Assembly (NCBI RefSeq): GCF_000379605.1 | Contig: NZ_KB902693.1 | Span: 2,031-38,331 of the forward strand | Direction: 5' to 3' | Origin: Rhizobium giardinii bv. giardinii H152 | GTDB lineage: Bacteria > Pseudomonadota > Alphaproteobacteria > Rhizobiales > Rhizobiaceae | DNA length: 36,301 bases | Shown: one piece after another, positions 8,054 through 15,735 of the stretch | Position numbering within the stretch: position 1 is the stretch's first letter | How the letters are laid out: every line of letters starts with the position of its first letter | The notes under the pieces: generated by a model | The model's input: only the letters and a program-made list of their open reading frames with translations | Database searches by the model: none | Told to the model about the DNA's origin: nothing | Translations under genes and position numbers: made by a program

Positions 8054-8070
8054 ATTTTCCCTGCAACAGA
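8054..8070. promoter_or_regulatory. Possible degenerate GntR operator D
   Basis: TTTTCCCTGCAACAGAA keeps the right half-site GCAACA.AA of the motif but a poor left half. Its centre is 42 bp from operator C, almost the same spacing as between A and B (41 bp), about four helical turns. It lies just upstream of the aminotransferase ribosome binding site. Confidence 0.35.
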
Positions 8071-8081
8071 AGGCAATCCAG

Positions 8082-9437
8082 ATGTCTACAGCAACAGCAG
8101 CCGGTGCAGTCGGACACGCTCGTCCGCGCTCGGCCGACCTTTACCACCGCGGTCGTGTGGTGTTTCCGGGCGGTATCACCCGATCGACGATCGATATCGA
8201 TCCCCACCCACTCTATGTATCAGAGGGTGAGGGGGCCTACGTCATCGACGTCGACGGCAACCGCCTTCTCGATCTCAACAACAATTTCACAACCCTCCTC
8301 CATGGGCATGGCTTTGCGCCGATGATCGATGCCGTCACCGATCTCCTGCGTCGGGGAACGTGCTTCTCAAATCCAACGCGACACGAAATCGCGCTCGCTG
8401 AGCTCCTGGTCTCGCGCATTCCCGCCATGGAACAAGTCCGGTTCGTCAATTCTGGTACGGAAGCTGTCATGTTCGCGATCAAGGCGGCTCGCGCCTATAC
8501 GGGTCGCCCAGCTATTGCCCGCTTCGAGGGTGCCTATCACGGAGCCTATGACTGGGCCGAAACCGGGCAGTCAGGCTCCTTTGAAAGCGCAAAGACTGGC
8601 CTTCGTATGGCGAGATCGGCCTATACGGGAGCGCCCGGCACGACGGCCGACGCCGTCGTCGTCCTGGATTTCAACGATGTCGACGGGCTGGAAGAAAGCC
8701 TGTCGCTTCACGCCAACAGCTTGGCGGCGGTCCTCATCGATCCCATGCCAAGCAGGGCAGGGCTGCTCAGACCCCTTCCGCAGTTCATCGAGCGTCTCAA
8801 TGCCCTTGCACAGCAACATGGCATCCTCATCATCGCCGACGAGGTGCTCAATCTTAGGCAAGGCTATAACGGGGCCTCATCCCGCTACGGGCTTGCACCC
8901 GACCTCTTGACTGCCGGGAAGATCATCGGTGGCGGCTTTCCGATCGGTGCTGTCGGAGGTCGGTCCGACGTCATGTCCGTGTTCGGCTCGGACGGCAAGG
9001 CCCCACTTGTTCCGCAAGGTGGCACATTTTCCGCCAATCCTGTGTCGATGGTTGCCGGGCGTGTGGCAATGGAAGCCATGACGTTCGACCACTTCTCCCG
9101 GCTGGAGCGACTGGGCACCATGCTGCGCAGCCGGCTATCCGATCTTGCTGCAAAATACGACGCTCCCTTTTCCGTTACAGGAGCAGCATCCCTCTTTCGG
9201 ATTCACGCAAAGCGCGTCGCACCCACCACCTACAGCGATGCGAGAATGACGATGGTGGAGGCAACACGCATGCGCAGTCTGAGCCGGTTCTTCCGGCACG
9301 GCGGCATCCTGCTTCCTTCCGATGCGGCTGCCTGCCTTTCAACGCCGATGAACGAGGAGGATATCGATAGCGTTTCAGCGGCTTTCGAATTGTTTCTAAC
9401 AACGCATGACACCTGGAATGAGGAGACGCAGCAGTGA
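8082..9437 (+). CDS. Class III aminotransferase, glutamate-1-semialdehyde aminomutase type
   Basis: A 451-residue PLP enzyme of fold type I, class III. The start resembles GSAM-like proteins (VVFPGGITRSTIDIDPHPLYVSEGEGAYVIDVDGN). The PLP Asp is D253 in IIADEV, and the Schiff-base Lys is K280 in TAGKIIGGGFPIGAVGG. VNSGTEAVMFAIKAAR and YHGAYDW form the phosphate- and ring-binding parts. True HemL has a housekeeping context; here the gene is first in an inducible-looking operon, so a different omega-amino acid or amino-ketone substrate is likely. ATG 8082 follows AAGG at nine bases. Its TGA overlaps the GTG of the next gene, so the two are translationally coupled. Confidence 0.85.
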   Translation: MSTATAAGAVGHARPRSADLYHRGRVVFPGGITRSTIDIDPHPLYVSEGEGAYVIDVDGNRLLDLNNNFTTLLHGHGFAPMIDAVTDLLRRGTCFSNPTRHEIALAELLVSRIPAMEQVRFVNSGTEAVMFAIKAARAYTGRPAIARFEGAYHGAYDWAETGQSGSFESAKTGLRMARSAYTGAPGTTADAVVVLDFNDVDGLEESLSLHANSLAAVLIDPMPSRAGLLRPLPQFIERLNALAQQHGILIIADEVLNLRQGYNGASSRYGLAPDLLTAGKIIGGGFPIGAVGGRSDVMSVFGSDGKAPLVPQGGTFSANPVSMVAGRVAMEAMTFDHFSRLERLGTMLRSRLSDLAAKYDAPFSVTGAASLFRIHAKRVAPTTYSDARMTMVEATRMRSLSRFFRHGGILLPSDAAACLSTPMNEEDIDSVSAAFELFLTTHDTWNEETQQ

Positions 9438-11149
9438 ACGCCATTTCTACGGAAGAGACGGTCGCCGATCGTGTCGCAAATGCCCTCGTGCGTCACGATG
9501 TCCAGTACCTGTTCGCCCAAAGCCTGCCGTCGGCGGTCGTTCTTGCCGCGGAGGCGCGTGGGATCCGTCAGATAGCCTACCGACAGGAGAACATGGGTGG
9601 AGCGATGGCCGATGGATACGCCCGCATATCTGGGAAAGTCGGCGTGGTTGCCGCTCAAAATGGGCCGGCTGCGACCCTTCTGGTGCCGCCTCTGGCCGAA
9701 GCGATGAAGGCGAGCATCCCCGTAGTGGCGATCGTTCAGGAAGTCGAACGGGACCAGTCGGACAAGAACGCCTTTCAGGAACTCGATCACATCGCACTCT
9801 TCCAATCCTGCACGAAATGGGTGCGTCGCGTCCAGACCGAGGAGCGTATCGAGGATTACATCGATGCTGCATTCACCGCTGCGACCTCCGGTCGGCCCGG
9901 TCCGGTGGCGCTCCTCCTCCCGGCAGACCTCCTTCGCGCGCGGGTGAAACCTGCACTCGTTGATCGCCGTACCAGTATTGGACGCTATCCCCTGGATCGC
10001 TACCGCCCGGCTGACGAGACAATTCGTCAGGCTGCGGCATGGATTGCTGCTGCAACTATGCCAGTCGTTCTCGCCGGCGGAGGCGTGCATGGCGCAAATG
10101 CTTGTACACAGCTTGCGCAATTGCAGGAGTTAGCGAGCGTACCGGTTTGCACGACCAATATGGGCAAGGGGGTTGTGAACGAACACCATCCGCTTTCCCT
10201 CGGCGTACTTGGCTCACTGACGGGACCTCGGTCTCTTGGAGTCCATACGCGACAATTCCTGGAGGAGGCGGATCTCATTGTGTTGGTCGGCACCCGCACC
10301 AACCAGAACGGAACCGACAACTGGCGACAGATTCCGAGGACGGCGCGTGTGATCCATATAGACGTCGATCCAATGGAAATCGGGCGCAACTTCGAGGCGC
10401 TGCGGTTGACCGGTGATGCACGGGAAACCCTGAAAGCACTCAATGCCGCCCTTGAAAAAGAGGACCTCAGCCTCCGGGATCTGGCTCGCCCGCGGCTCGA
10501 GGAGCGAATTGTCCGCAGTTGGTCGGAATTCGAAGATGCGCGTCGGGCCGTTACTCTTTCGGGCCGCTCGCCGATTCGTCCAGAAAGGGTTATGCGGGAA
10601 CTCCAGCCATGGCTAGATGACGATCTGATTGTCGTCGCTGATGCGAGCTATTCTTCCATGTGGGTCACCGGACAGTTGCGCGGTACAAGCGAGGGAACAC
10701 GATTTATCACGCCGCGTGGGCTTGCCGGGCTCGGGTGGGGGCTGCCGCTTGCGATGGGCGCAAAGCTCGCCCAACCGGAGACGCCCGTGGTGGCCGTGGT
10801 CGGCGATGGGGGCTTTGCCCACAGCTGGGCCGAACTCGAAACAATGGTGCGTCTCAATATTCCGGTGACCACGATCGTGTTGAACAACGGTATCCTGGGC
10901 TTCCAAAGGGACGCCGAGACAGTCAAGTTCGGTCGATACACGTCAGCATGCCATTTTGCGCCGGTCGATCATGCCCAGATTGCTGCGGCCTGCGGTTGCC
11001 GGTCTGCGCGCGTCGACGATCCGGCAGATCTGGCGAACCTGATCCGAATGGGCATAGAGGCGGATGGTCCGTTCCTGATCGAGGTTATGACCGATCCGGA
11101 GGCCCATCCGCCGCTTTCGCTCTTTGCCGCAATGGATCAGGCGGCCTAG
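9434..11149 (+). CDS. Thiamine-diphosphate enzyme, acetolactate-synthase-like
   Basis: A 571-residue protein with the three TPP-enzyme domains: the N-terminal Pyr domain with the catalytic Glu E52 (YRQENMGGAMADGYAR), a central domain (PVVLAGGGVHGANA, then DLIVLVGTRTNQNG) and the C-terminal PP domain with the metal/diphosphate motif GDGG (from G457) to N484-N485. Such enzymes decarboxylate 2-oxo acids and often ligate the product to an acceptor, giving 2-hydroxyketones or 2-hydroxy acids. No regulatory ilvN partner is present and ilvB context is absent, so branched-chain synthesis is unlikely; phosphonopyruvate-, sulfoacetaldehyde- or carboligase-type activity is possible but unproven. GTG 9434 overlaps the previous stop and has AGGAG eight bases upstream. 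Confidence 0.82.
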   Translation: MNAISTEETVADRVANALVRHDVQYLFAQSLPSAVVLAAEARGIRQIAYRQENMGGAMADGYARISGKVGVVAAQNGPAATLLVPPLAEAMKASIPVVAIVQEVERDQSDKNAFQELDHIALFQSCTKWVRRVQTEERIEDYIDAAFTAATSGRPGPVALLLPADLLRARVKPALVDRRTSIGRYPLDRYRPADETIRQAAAWIAAATMPVVLAGGGVHGANACTQLAQLQELASVPVCTTNMGKGVVNEHHPLSLGVLGSLTGPRSLGVHTRQFLEEADLIVLVGTRTNQNGTDNWRQIPRTARVIHIDVDPMEIGRNFEALRLTGDARETLKALNAALEKEDLSLRDLARPRLEERIVRSWSEFEDARRAVTLSGRSPIRPERVMRELQPWLDDDLIVVADASYSSMWVTGQLRGTSEGTRFITPRGLAGLGWGLPLAMGAKLAQPETPVVAVVGDGGFAHSWAELETMVRLNIPVTTIVLNNGILGFQRDAETVKFGRYTSACHFAPVDHAQIAAACGCRSARVDDPADLANLIRMGIEADGPFLIEVMTDPEAHPPLSLFAAMDQAA

Positions 11150-11151
11150 CC

Positions 11152-11922
11152 ATGGATGCTTGGCAACGTGTCGCGGTGGTGACCGGTGGCAGTTCCGGTA
11201 TCGGGCTTGCCACTGTCACCCATCTCCTTCACGCAGGTTTCAGAGTAGGTTTCTTTGGGCAAAGCGCCTCCCATGTGGATCAGGCAAGAACCATGATTCG
11301 TCGGCAGTTCGACGACGGGTGGTTTCTCGCTCGATGCGTCGATCTCACGTCGCCGCAACAGGTTGCCGGCTTCTTCTCTGATGTCCAGGATCGCTGGCGT
11401 ATGCCCGATACGCTAGTTTGCAATGCCGGGATTTCGCCAAAAGGTCCAGAAGGTGCAGCACCGTTTGCACGCCTCAGCCTTGATGAGTGGAACAAGGTTC
11501 TGTCGGTCAACCTGACTGGTGCGATGCTCTGCTGCCAGGCCGTTGTTCCCGCGATGGTCATCCAGCGCTTCGGCCGTATCATCTTGATCGGGTCGATTGC
11601 CGGTCGGGCCCTCCCCAAAGTTGCCGGAACAGCCTATGTCGTCTCAAAGGCTGCGCTGTCTGGTTTGTGCCGTTCGCTTCTTGCAGCCTGTGCCGGCACC
11701 GGGGTGACCGTCAATATAGTCGCGCCCGGCCGCATCGTGACGGAAATGGCGGGCACTCCCGAAAGCGCCGTCAACCGGGCGGCACTGGAACGAATTCCAG
11801 TCGGCCGCCTGGGCGAGCCCATGGATGTCGCAAGCATGATCGGATTTCTCGCGTCGAGCGATGCAGGTTTCATAAACGGAGCCATTATCGATGTGAACGG
11901 AGGCGAGTTCGCTCCCCTCTGA
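11152..11922 (+). CDS. Short-chain dehydrogenase/reductase (classical SDR)
   Basis: A 256-residue SDR. The cofactor loop TGGSSGIG is at 11-18, the NAG strand is in VCNAGIS, and the catalytic residues are S148 (IGSIAG), Y162 and K166 (YVVSK). The C-terminal substrate-closing part reads PVGRLGEPMDVASMIGFLASSDAGFINGAIIDVNGG. The Gly-rich loop followed by FFGQS instead of an acidic residue leaves NAD versus NADP preference open. ATG 11152 begins two bases after the TPP-enzyme stop. A reductase directly after a carboligase fits reduction of a keto product, or oxidation of an alcohol before it, but the substrate is unknown. Confidence 0.85.
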   Translation: MDAWQRVAVVTGGSSGIGLATVTHLLHAGFRVGFFGQSASHVDQARTMIRRQFDDGWFLARCVDLTSPQQVAGFFSDVQDRWRMPDTLVCNAGISPKGPEGAAPFARLSLDEWNKVLSVNLTGAMLCCQAVVPAMVIQRFGRIILIGSIAGRALPKVAGTAYVVSKAALSGLCRSLLAACAGTGVTVNIVAPGRIVTEMAGTPESAVNRAALERIPVGRLGEPMDVASMIGFLASSDAGFINGAIIDVNGGEFAPL

Positions 11923-11938
11923 GAACCGGAGCTTGGCT

Positions 11939-12640
11939 ATGGCAAAGGTGCTTGTGTGCGTTGCGGATGCGCAGCTCTTTCTGCTGCTTCGCCATGTGCT
12001 GGCGAACGAAGGCTTTATTGCACATCTCGTGACACAGCCGTCCGACGTTGTTCGATTGTGCCGAACCGAGCCCGCGGCCGCTGCGCTCGTGGACTGGTCA
12101 GAAGGGACATTTGACAAGGGAAGTCTTCTTGCAACGCTTAGGTCCGTTGCCCCTTCCGCCGCTGTAATCCTACTGTGGCGGGTTCAGGGGCAGACTGGCG
12201 CCCCCGCATGCGATCTGCTCCTCGAACGCCCCTTCAATCCTGCCGTTCTGTTGCAGTTCCTGCGACGTCTCCGAAATCTGCACCTCGCAGGCCTAGCCGG
12301 CGCTTCTGGAACGGTGCTTCGATTTTCCGACCTCGAAATGAACCTTTCAGCCATGAGAGTGAAGCGGGCAGGAAAGGAAGTGGTCCTGACAGCCTTGCAG
12401 TTTCGCCTACTGCGTCACCTGATGCAGGCACCGACAGTCGTTTGCCGACGCGAGGATCTCATAGACAACTGCTGGCCCGAGCATTCCGAAGTCGAGCCGC
12501 GCACCGTCGACATCCACATCGGCCATATCCGACGCGCCCTCAATGCATTAGGTCCCGACCTCATCCGCACGGTAAGGGGACGAGGCTACGCGCTGCACAT
12601 GGCGTCCGGTATCAAGCCACCGAAGCCCTCTAATTTTTGA
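11939..12640 (+). CDS. Second winged-helix regulator with degenerate receiver
   Basis: A 233-residue OmpR-like protein starting at ATG 11939 with CCGGAG eight bases upstream, 16 bp after the SDR gene. The receiver half keeps D52 (ALVDWSE), but the acidic pair is V8-A9 and the Lys-Pro motif reads ERPFNP, so standard phosphorylation chemistry is doubtful. The C-terminal half is a clear winged helix (LTALQFRLLRHLMQAPTVVCRRED, RTVDIHIGHIRRALNALG, IRTVRGRGYAL). No kinase gene is adjacent. The domain plan and losses parallel the regulator at 2344-3054, suggesting related regulators for the two arms of the cluster. Confidence 0.85.
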   Translation: MAKVLVCVADAQLFLLLRHVLANEGFIAHLVTQPSDVVRLCRTEPAAAALVDWSEGTFDKGSLLATLRSVAPSAAVILLWRVQGQTGAPACDLLLERPFNPAVLLQFLRRLRNLHLAGLAGASGTVLRFSDLEMNLSAMRVKRAGKEVVLTALQFRLLRHLMQAPTVVCRREDLIDNCWPEHSEVEPRTVDIHIGHIRRALNALGPDLIRTVRGRGYALHMASGIKPPKPSNF

Positions 12641-12851
12641 GTCGCCGGAAGATACCCGCCAGGCGTCGAAACTGCTCTTCCTCGCCATCGAACCAGGCGT
12701 CGAGCCCGCAGAGGGCGACTGCAGTTGCCGCTTCACTGCCAAAGAGTGTATAGGCGTGCTCGATGATGACGTCGTCAGTCGGGCCGCCGTCATGGGCGGT
12801 CTCACGGTTTGTCTGCTGCAGTCTCTTGGATCGAAATGGATTTTGCGACAT
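12630..12851 (-). CDS. Small conserved-type hypothetical protein, 73 residues
   Basis: ATG 12851 has an excellent GGAGG seven bases upstream, which is the main reason to accept this gene. The protein is soluble and mixed in charge (ends EEEQFRRLAGIFRRLKN), with a central TLFGSEAATAVALCGLDAWF helix-rich segment. I recognise no family. Its 3' end overlaps the convergent regulator gene by 11 bp, so transcription of the two could interfere. An earlier in-frame start at 12911 would add 20 residues but lacks support. Confidence 0.6.
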   Translation of the reverse strand: MSQNPFRSKRLQQTNRETAHDGGPTDDVIIEHAYTLFGSEAATAVALCGLDAWFDGEEEQFRRLAGIFRRLKN

Positions 12852-13314
12852 GATAGTCCTCCCGCGTCCGGCGCAGGAAGGGAATGTGATAGTCGCCGGA
12901 CGTTGCCGCATGCGTAACGTTCCATCGATATGGAACTCGTGCCGTCCCTGGCTAATAGGTGTCGCGGCCGTGATTCTACAGGCCGCATGCCGCTAGGGCA
13001 AGCAGGAGTCTGGCGCATAAGGCGGAAAGCGCCTTCGCAAGGTTGTGGGTCCCGGCTTCCAACACGCCAGCGCCACTCTGCTGAGCTCCTTCGGCCGGTC
13101 CGGGGACTGAGGTGCAGACGCGTCGCCACCGCGATGATCGATATCTCCGATACAGATGTCTTTGTGGGGTTCTGTCGCGGGTCCTAAGCAGCGTCCGTGC
13201 AAAGCTTGTATGAAACCGTCTTTGCAAACCCTTCGTTGAAACGCGCAGCGCCTTCCGGCACTGTCTGTTGTGCCGTAAGCCGGCATAGCGGATCGAATCA
13301 GAGCTGGAGGGATT
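12852..13314. other. Gene-poor interval upstream of the MNT-HEPN gene
   Basis: About 460 bp between divergently transcribed genes. It should hold their promoters. Open frames on both strands lack ribosome binding sites and recognisable products. Just before 13315 it contains the GGAGG site of the next gene (13306-13310). I saw no RNA gene or clear operator. Confidence 0.4.
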
Positions 13315-14229
13315 TTGCTGCCGATGAAGACAAGCCTCGATCACTTGCCGCCGGTCAAGCAGCGCGAGCTGCGTCGCGTAGTTGATATCATCCTGGAAGA
13401 GTTCGAGGATGCGCTGAAGGGGGCCTCGGCCGAGTTCAAGAAGCGGGGGCGGGTCCTGAAGATCATCCTGTTCGGCTCCTATGCGCGGGGCTCGTTCGTC
13501 GACGAGCCGCACACGAAGAAGGGCTACCGGTCGGATTTCGACATTCTTGTCATCGTCAACAATCGCAAGCTCGCCGACTTTTCGACTTATTGGCACAAGG
13601 CGGCGGAGCGTTTGCTGCGGACGCCCGAGATCAGCACGCCGGTCAGCCTGATCACCCATTCGCTGAGGGAGGTGAATGCGGAACTGCGGCGCGGGCGATA
13701 CTTTTTTGTCGACATTCGGCGCGATGGTCTGGCGCTCTACGAGCTTGACGATGAACCCTTAGCGGTGCCGGGACACATCAGCGCCGAAGAGGCGTGGCAG
13801 ATGGCGTCGGGGTATTACGAGGACCGGTTGCCCGGCGCGGCGTCATTTCTCGAAACCGGCAAATACCTGGCAGGGAAGCGCAAAAACCGGCATGCGAGCT
13901 TTGAGCTTCATCAGTCAATTGAGCAGGCATACTCGACACTGTTACTCGTCCTTACCAGTTACAGTCCTCCATCTCATAACATTCGGTTTCTGCGCGGACT
14001 TGCGGAGGAACAGGCCGGCGCGCTCGTCGATATCTGGCCGCGCAATCAGCAGCGCTACGTGGCCTGGTTCAATGTACTCAACGAGGCGTATGTCAAAGCG
14101 CGGTACTCGCCGCACTTCGAGATTTCGATGGAGGCTCTGGACTGGCTGATCGAGCGCGCTGAATTGCTGATCGGAGCGGTGGAGAAAATTTGCGGCGATC
14201 ATCTTGCCCGAATTCGCCCTGTTCAGTGA
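13315..14229 (+). CDS. Nucleotidyltransferase-HEPN fusion protein (MNT-HEPN)
   Basis: A 304-residue two-domain protein. Residues about 45-145 are a minimal nucleotidyltransferase: GSYARG at 54-59 and the metal pair D74/D76 in YRSDFDILV. The third carboxylate expected on the next strand is not obvious (STPVSLITHS). Residues about 155-290 are a HEPN-like helical domain with R192-x6-H199 in NRHASFELHQ, compatible with the R-x4-6-H RNase motif. Separate MNT and HEPN proteins form toxin-antitoxin pairs in which MNT modifies or neutralises HEPN; here both are in one chain. The start is TTG 13315 (GGAGG four bases upstream) or ATG 13324 (spacing 13). The gene stands alone. Confidence 0.82.
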   Translation: MLPMKTSLDHLPPVKQRELRRVVDIILEEFEDALKGASAEFKKRGRVLKIILFGSYARGSFVDEPHTKKGYRSDFDILVIVNNRKLADFSTYWHKAAERLLRTPEISTPVSLITHSLREVNAELRRGRYFFVDIRRDGLALYELDDEPLAVPGHISAEEAWQMASGYYEDRLPGAASFLETGKYLAGKRKNRHASFELHQSIEQAYSTLLLVLTSYSPPSHNIRFLRGLAEEQAGALVDIWPRNQQRYVAWFNVLNEAYVKARYSPHFEISMEALDWLIERAELLIGAVEKICGDHLARIRPVQ

Positions 14230-14269
14230 GATTGACAGTGTATTTCGCGGGTAGCCAATTTTCTTGCAC

Positions 14270-14340
14270 TCCCCTTCCAAGGCTCGCAGGACATCTTCAG
14301 GCGCATCGACGCGCTGTTCGACATCGAACGTGAGATCAAT
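14270..14340 (+). pseudogene. IS66 TnpC transposase scrap
   Basis: About 20 codons read QDIFRRIDALFDIEREIN, the well-conserved segment near the C-terminal part of IS66 TnpC transposases (ALFDIEREI). The frame loses family resemblance on both sides. No terminal repeats were seen. It marks an old IS66 insertion or deletion endpoint between the MNT-HEPN gene and the permease remnant. Confidence 0.55.
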
Positions 14341-14384
14341 GTGTCAATCGGCGTCGAAAAAATCTCCCCTTATTGGTTGCCCGA

Positions 14385-14710
14385 CGCGATCCAGCACCGA
14401 CGAACGCGACGCGCATCTGACAGACCGACGACCGAGACCAATGCTGTGTCCTTGAAGAGCGAAATCCAAAGATTTCCGGAGGCTGGCAAATGCTACCCGT
14501 AGCATTTGCGGAACGATCACGAGCGTCCAACCTTGCCAGGCTTTCAAACCAAGCGACTTTGCAGCTTCGGTTTGGCCAATTGGCACAGCTGCGATCGCTC
14601 CGCGGAACACTTCGGTCGCATACCCGCCGAAGGCAACAGACAATGCGACGACGCCTGCGGTAAAGGCCTTCACCTCCATGTACCGGCCTTGGGACCTTCT
14701 GCGGAATGTC
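14385..14710 (-). pseudogene. Amino-acid/opine ABC permease fragment, frameshifted
   Basis: The minus strand encodes the conserved core of HisM/OccM-type permeases: AFGGYATEVFRGAI, then GQTEAAKSLGLKAWQGW, then IVPQMLRVA. At about 14463 the frame changes, and the next frame continues correctly as LFKDTALVSVVGLSDA, the normal continuation of the family. The N-terminal membrane segments are missing, replaced at about 14700 by the LysR remnant on the other strand. One frameshift plus N-terminal loss make it non-functional. Homologues import polar amino acids or opines. Confidence 0.7.
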
Positions 14711-15385
14711 GATGCCGCCCTCACATCGTTGGATCGGCTCGGATCATCGGTTTCTGAGATAAAGAACCAAGACAAGCCGCGGGTCGTAATCGCCGCACCC
14801 GCAGTCTTCGGCTTCATCACCTTGCCCAAAGTGGTTGGGGCGATCCGGACGAAGACGTCCTCAAGCATCCGAGTACTTTCAGGCAGCGACGAAGAGGTGA
14901 GGGAGTACATTCTATTCGGGCAGGCCGACCTGGGCATATCACGGCTGCCTCTGGATCCTGGCCTGTTCGATTGGGCGCCCGTCGCGACAGCCAGAAGCGC
15001 GTGCATCTTCCATCCGGAGCATCGTTTTTCAGCACGCTCCCATATTGTGGCACAAGACCTGATCGGGGAAGCGATCATCGATATCGATCCGCAATTCGCG
15101 ACGCATCAAATGATATCAACGCATTGAGGTTCGGCGGGATCGAGCCCGACATTGCGATTGAATATGATGCTAACGGCCATGAGGCCTTATTCGTTTCGGC
15201 GGTCCATAACCAATGAAATCGTAACGCGCGAATATTCGTCATTCAAAGTCGAAGCGAGATCCTTCGAGCCGTCAACACTTTATCACTATATCGCGATGTG
15301 GCAGAAGGGCAGGGTATTCTCCAACGTCGTAAGCGCCTCGTTGGAGGAGCTCGTTCGTGCATTCGGATCTGATGGTCATAGATGA
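14684..15385 (+). pseudogene. LysR-type regulator fragment (opine/amino-acid type), frameshifted
   Basis: The plus strand carries a LysR effector domain without its N-terminal helix-turn-helix: LDRLGSSVSEIK, then PRVVIAAPAVFGFITLPKVV and QADLGISRLPLDP, up to about 15110. The frame then shifts and continues as GIEPDIAIEYDANGHEALFVSAV, and shifts again to end with RSFEPSTLYHYIAMWQKGR and SLEELV, a typical LysR C-terminus ending at 15385. At least two frameshifts and the missing DNA-binding domain make it dead. The head-to-head position with a HisM-like permease is what is seen in opine or arginine-type loci, so the pair probably came from one catabolic island. Confidence 0.72.
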
Positions 15386-15735
15386 CGAATGAACATTGCT
15401 AGATTTGACGTTTCTGGTATCGATCGGGTCTGGAGGGGATTCGGAGAGGAGTCAGGAATTGCGTAACTGCGCAGCACGTTCTGAACGAGCGTTAAAAACC
15501 GCGGGAGACTGACTACAGGGCAAATTTCACAGTGAATTTCATCCGCAGCACCTGCTGCTATTTTTCGTTCTAATCCGAGTTTGGTACGGCGATTGCGCTG
15601 AAGTTTTTGCCGTTTGACAAGATAAGGCAACGAGGTGTTTTCATTGTCGTCCCAAAAAAATGCTTGCGGGTTTCGGCGTGCACCTCATTTCGACTTGCGC
15701 AGGCAGCGGACCATTCAAATGATAGGGTAAGGCGT
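15386..15735. other. Interval upstream of the polysaccharide locus
   Basis: About 350 bp between the LysR remnant and the chosen start of the glycosyltransferase. The glycosyltransferase frame is open from 15607, but the first 43 codons do not look like a conserved domain and lack a good ribosome binding site. The segment is comparatively AT-rich near 15540-15660 and probably contains the promoter. No specific element could be recognised. Confidence 0.4.

Noticed and set aside
8082..9437. Identity as housekeeping HemL
   Set aside because: The gene is in an inducible-looking catabolic or biosynthetic operon and only the class is certain, so no symbol was given.
12976..13659. 227-codon minus-strand frame
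   Set aside because: Antisense to the start of the MNT-HEPN gene, without ribosome binding site or family.
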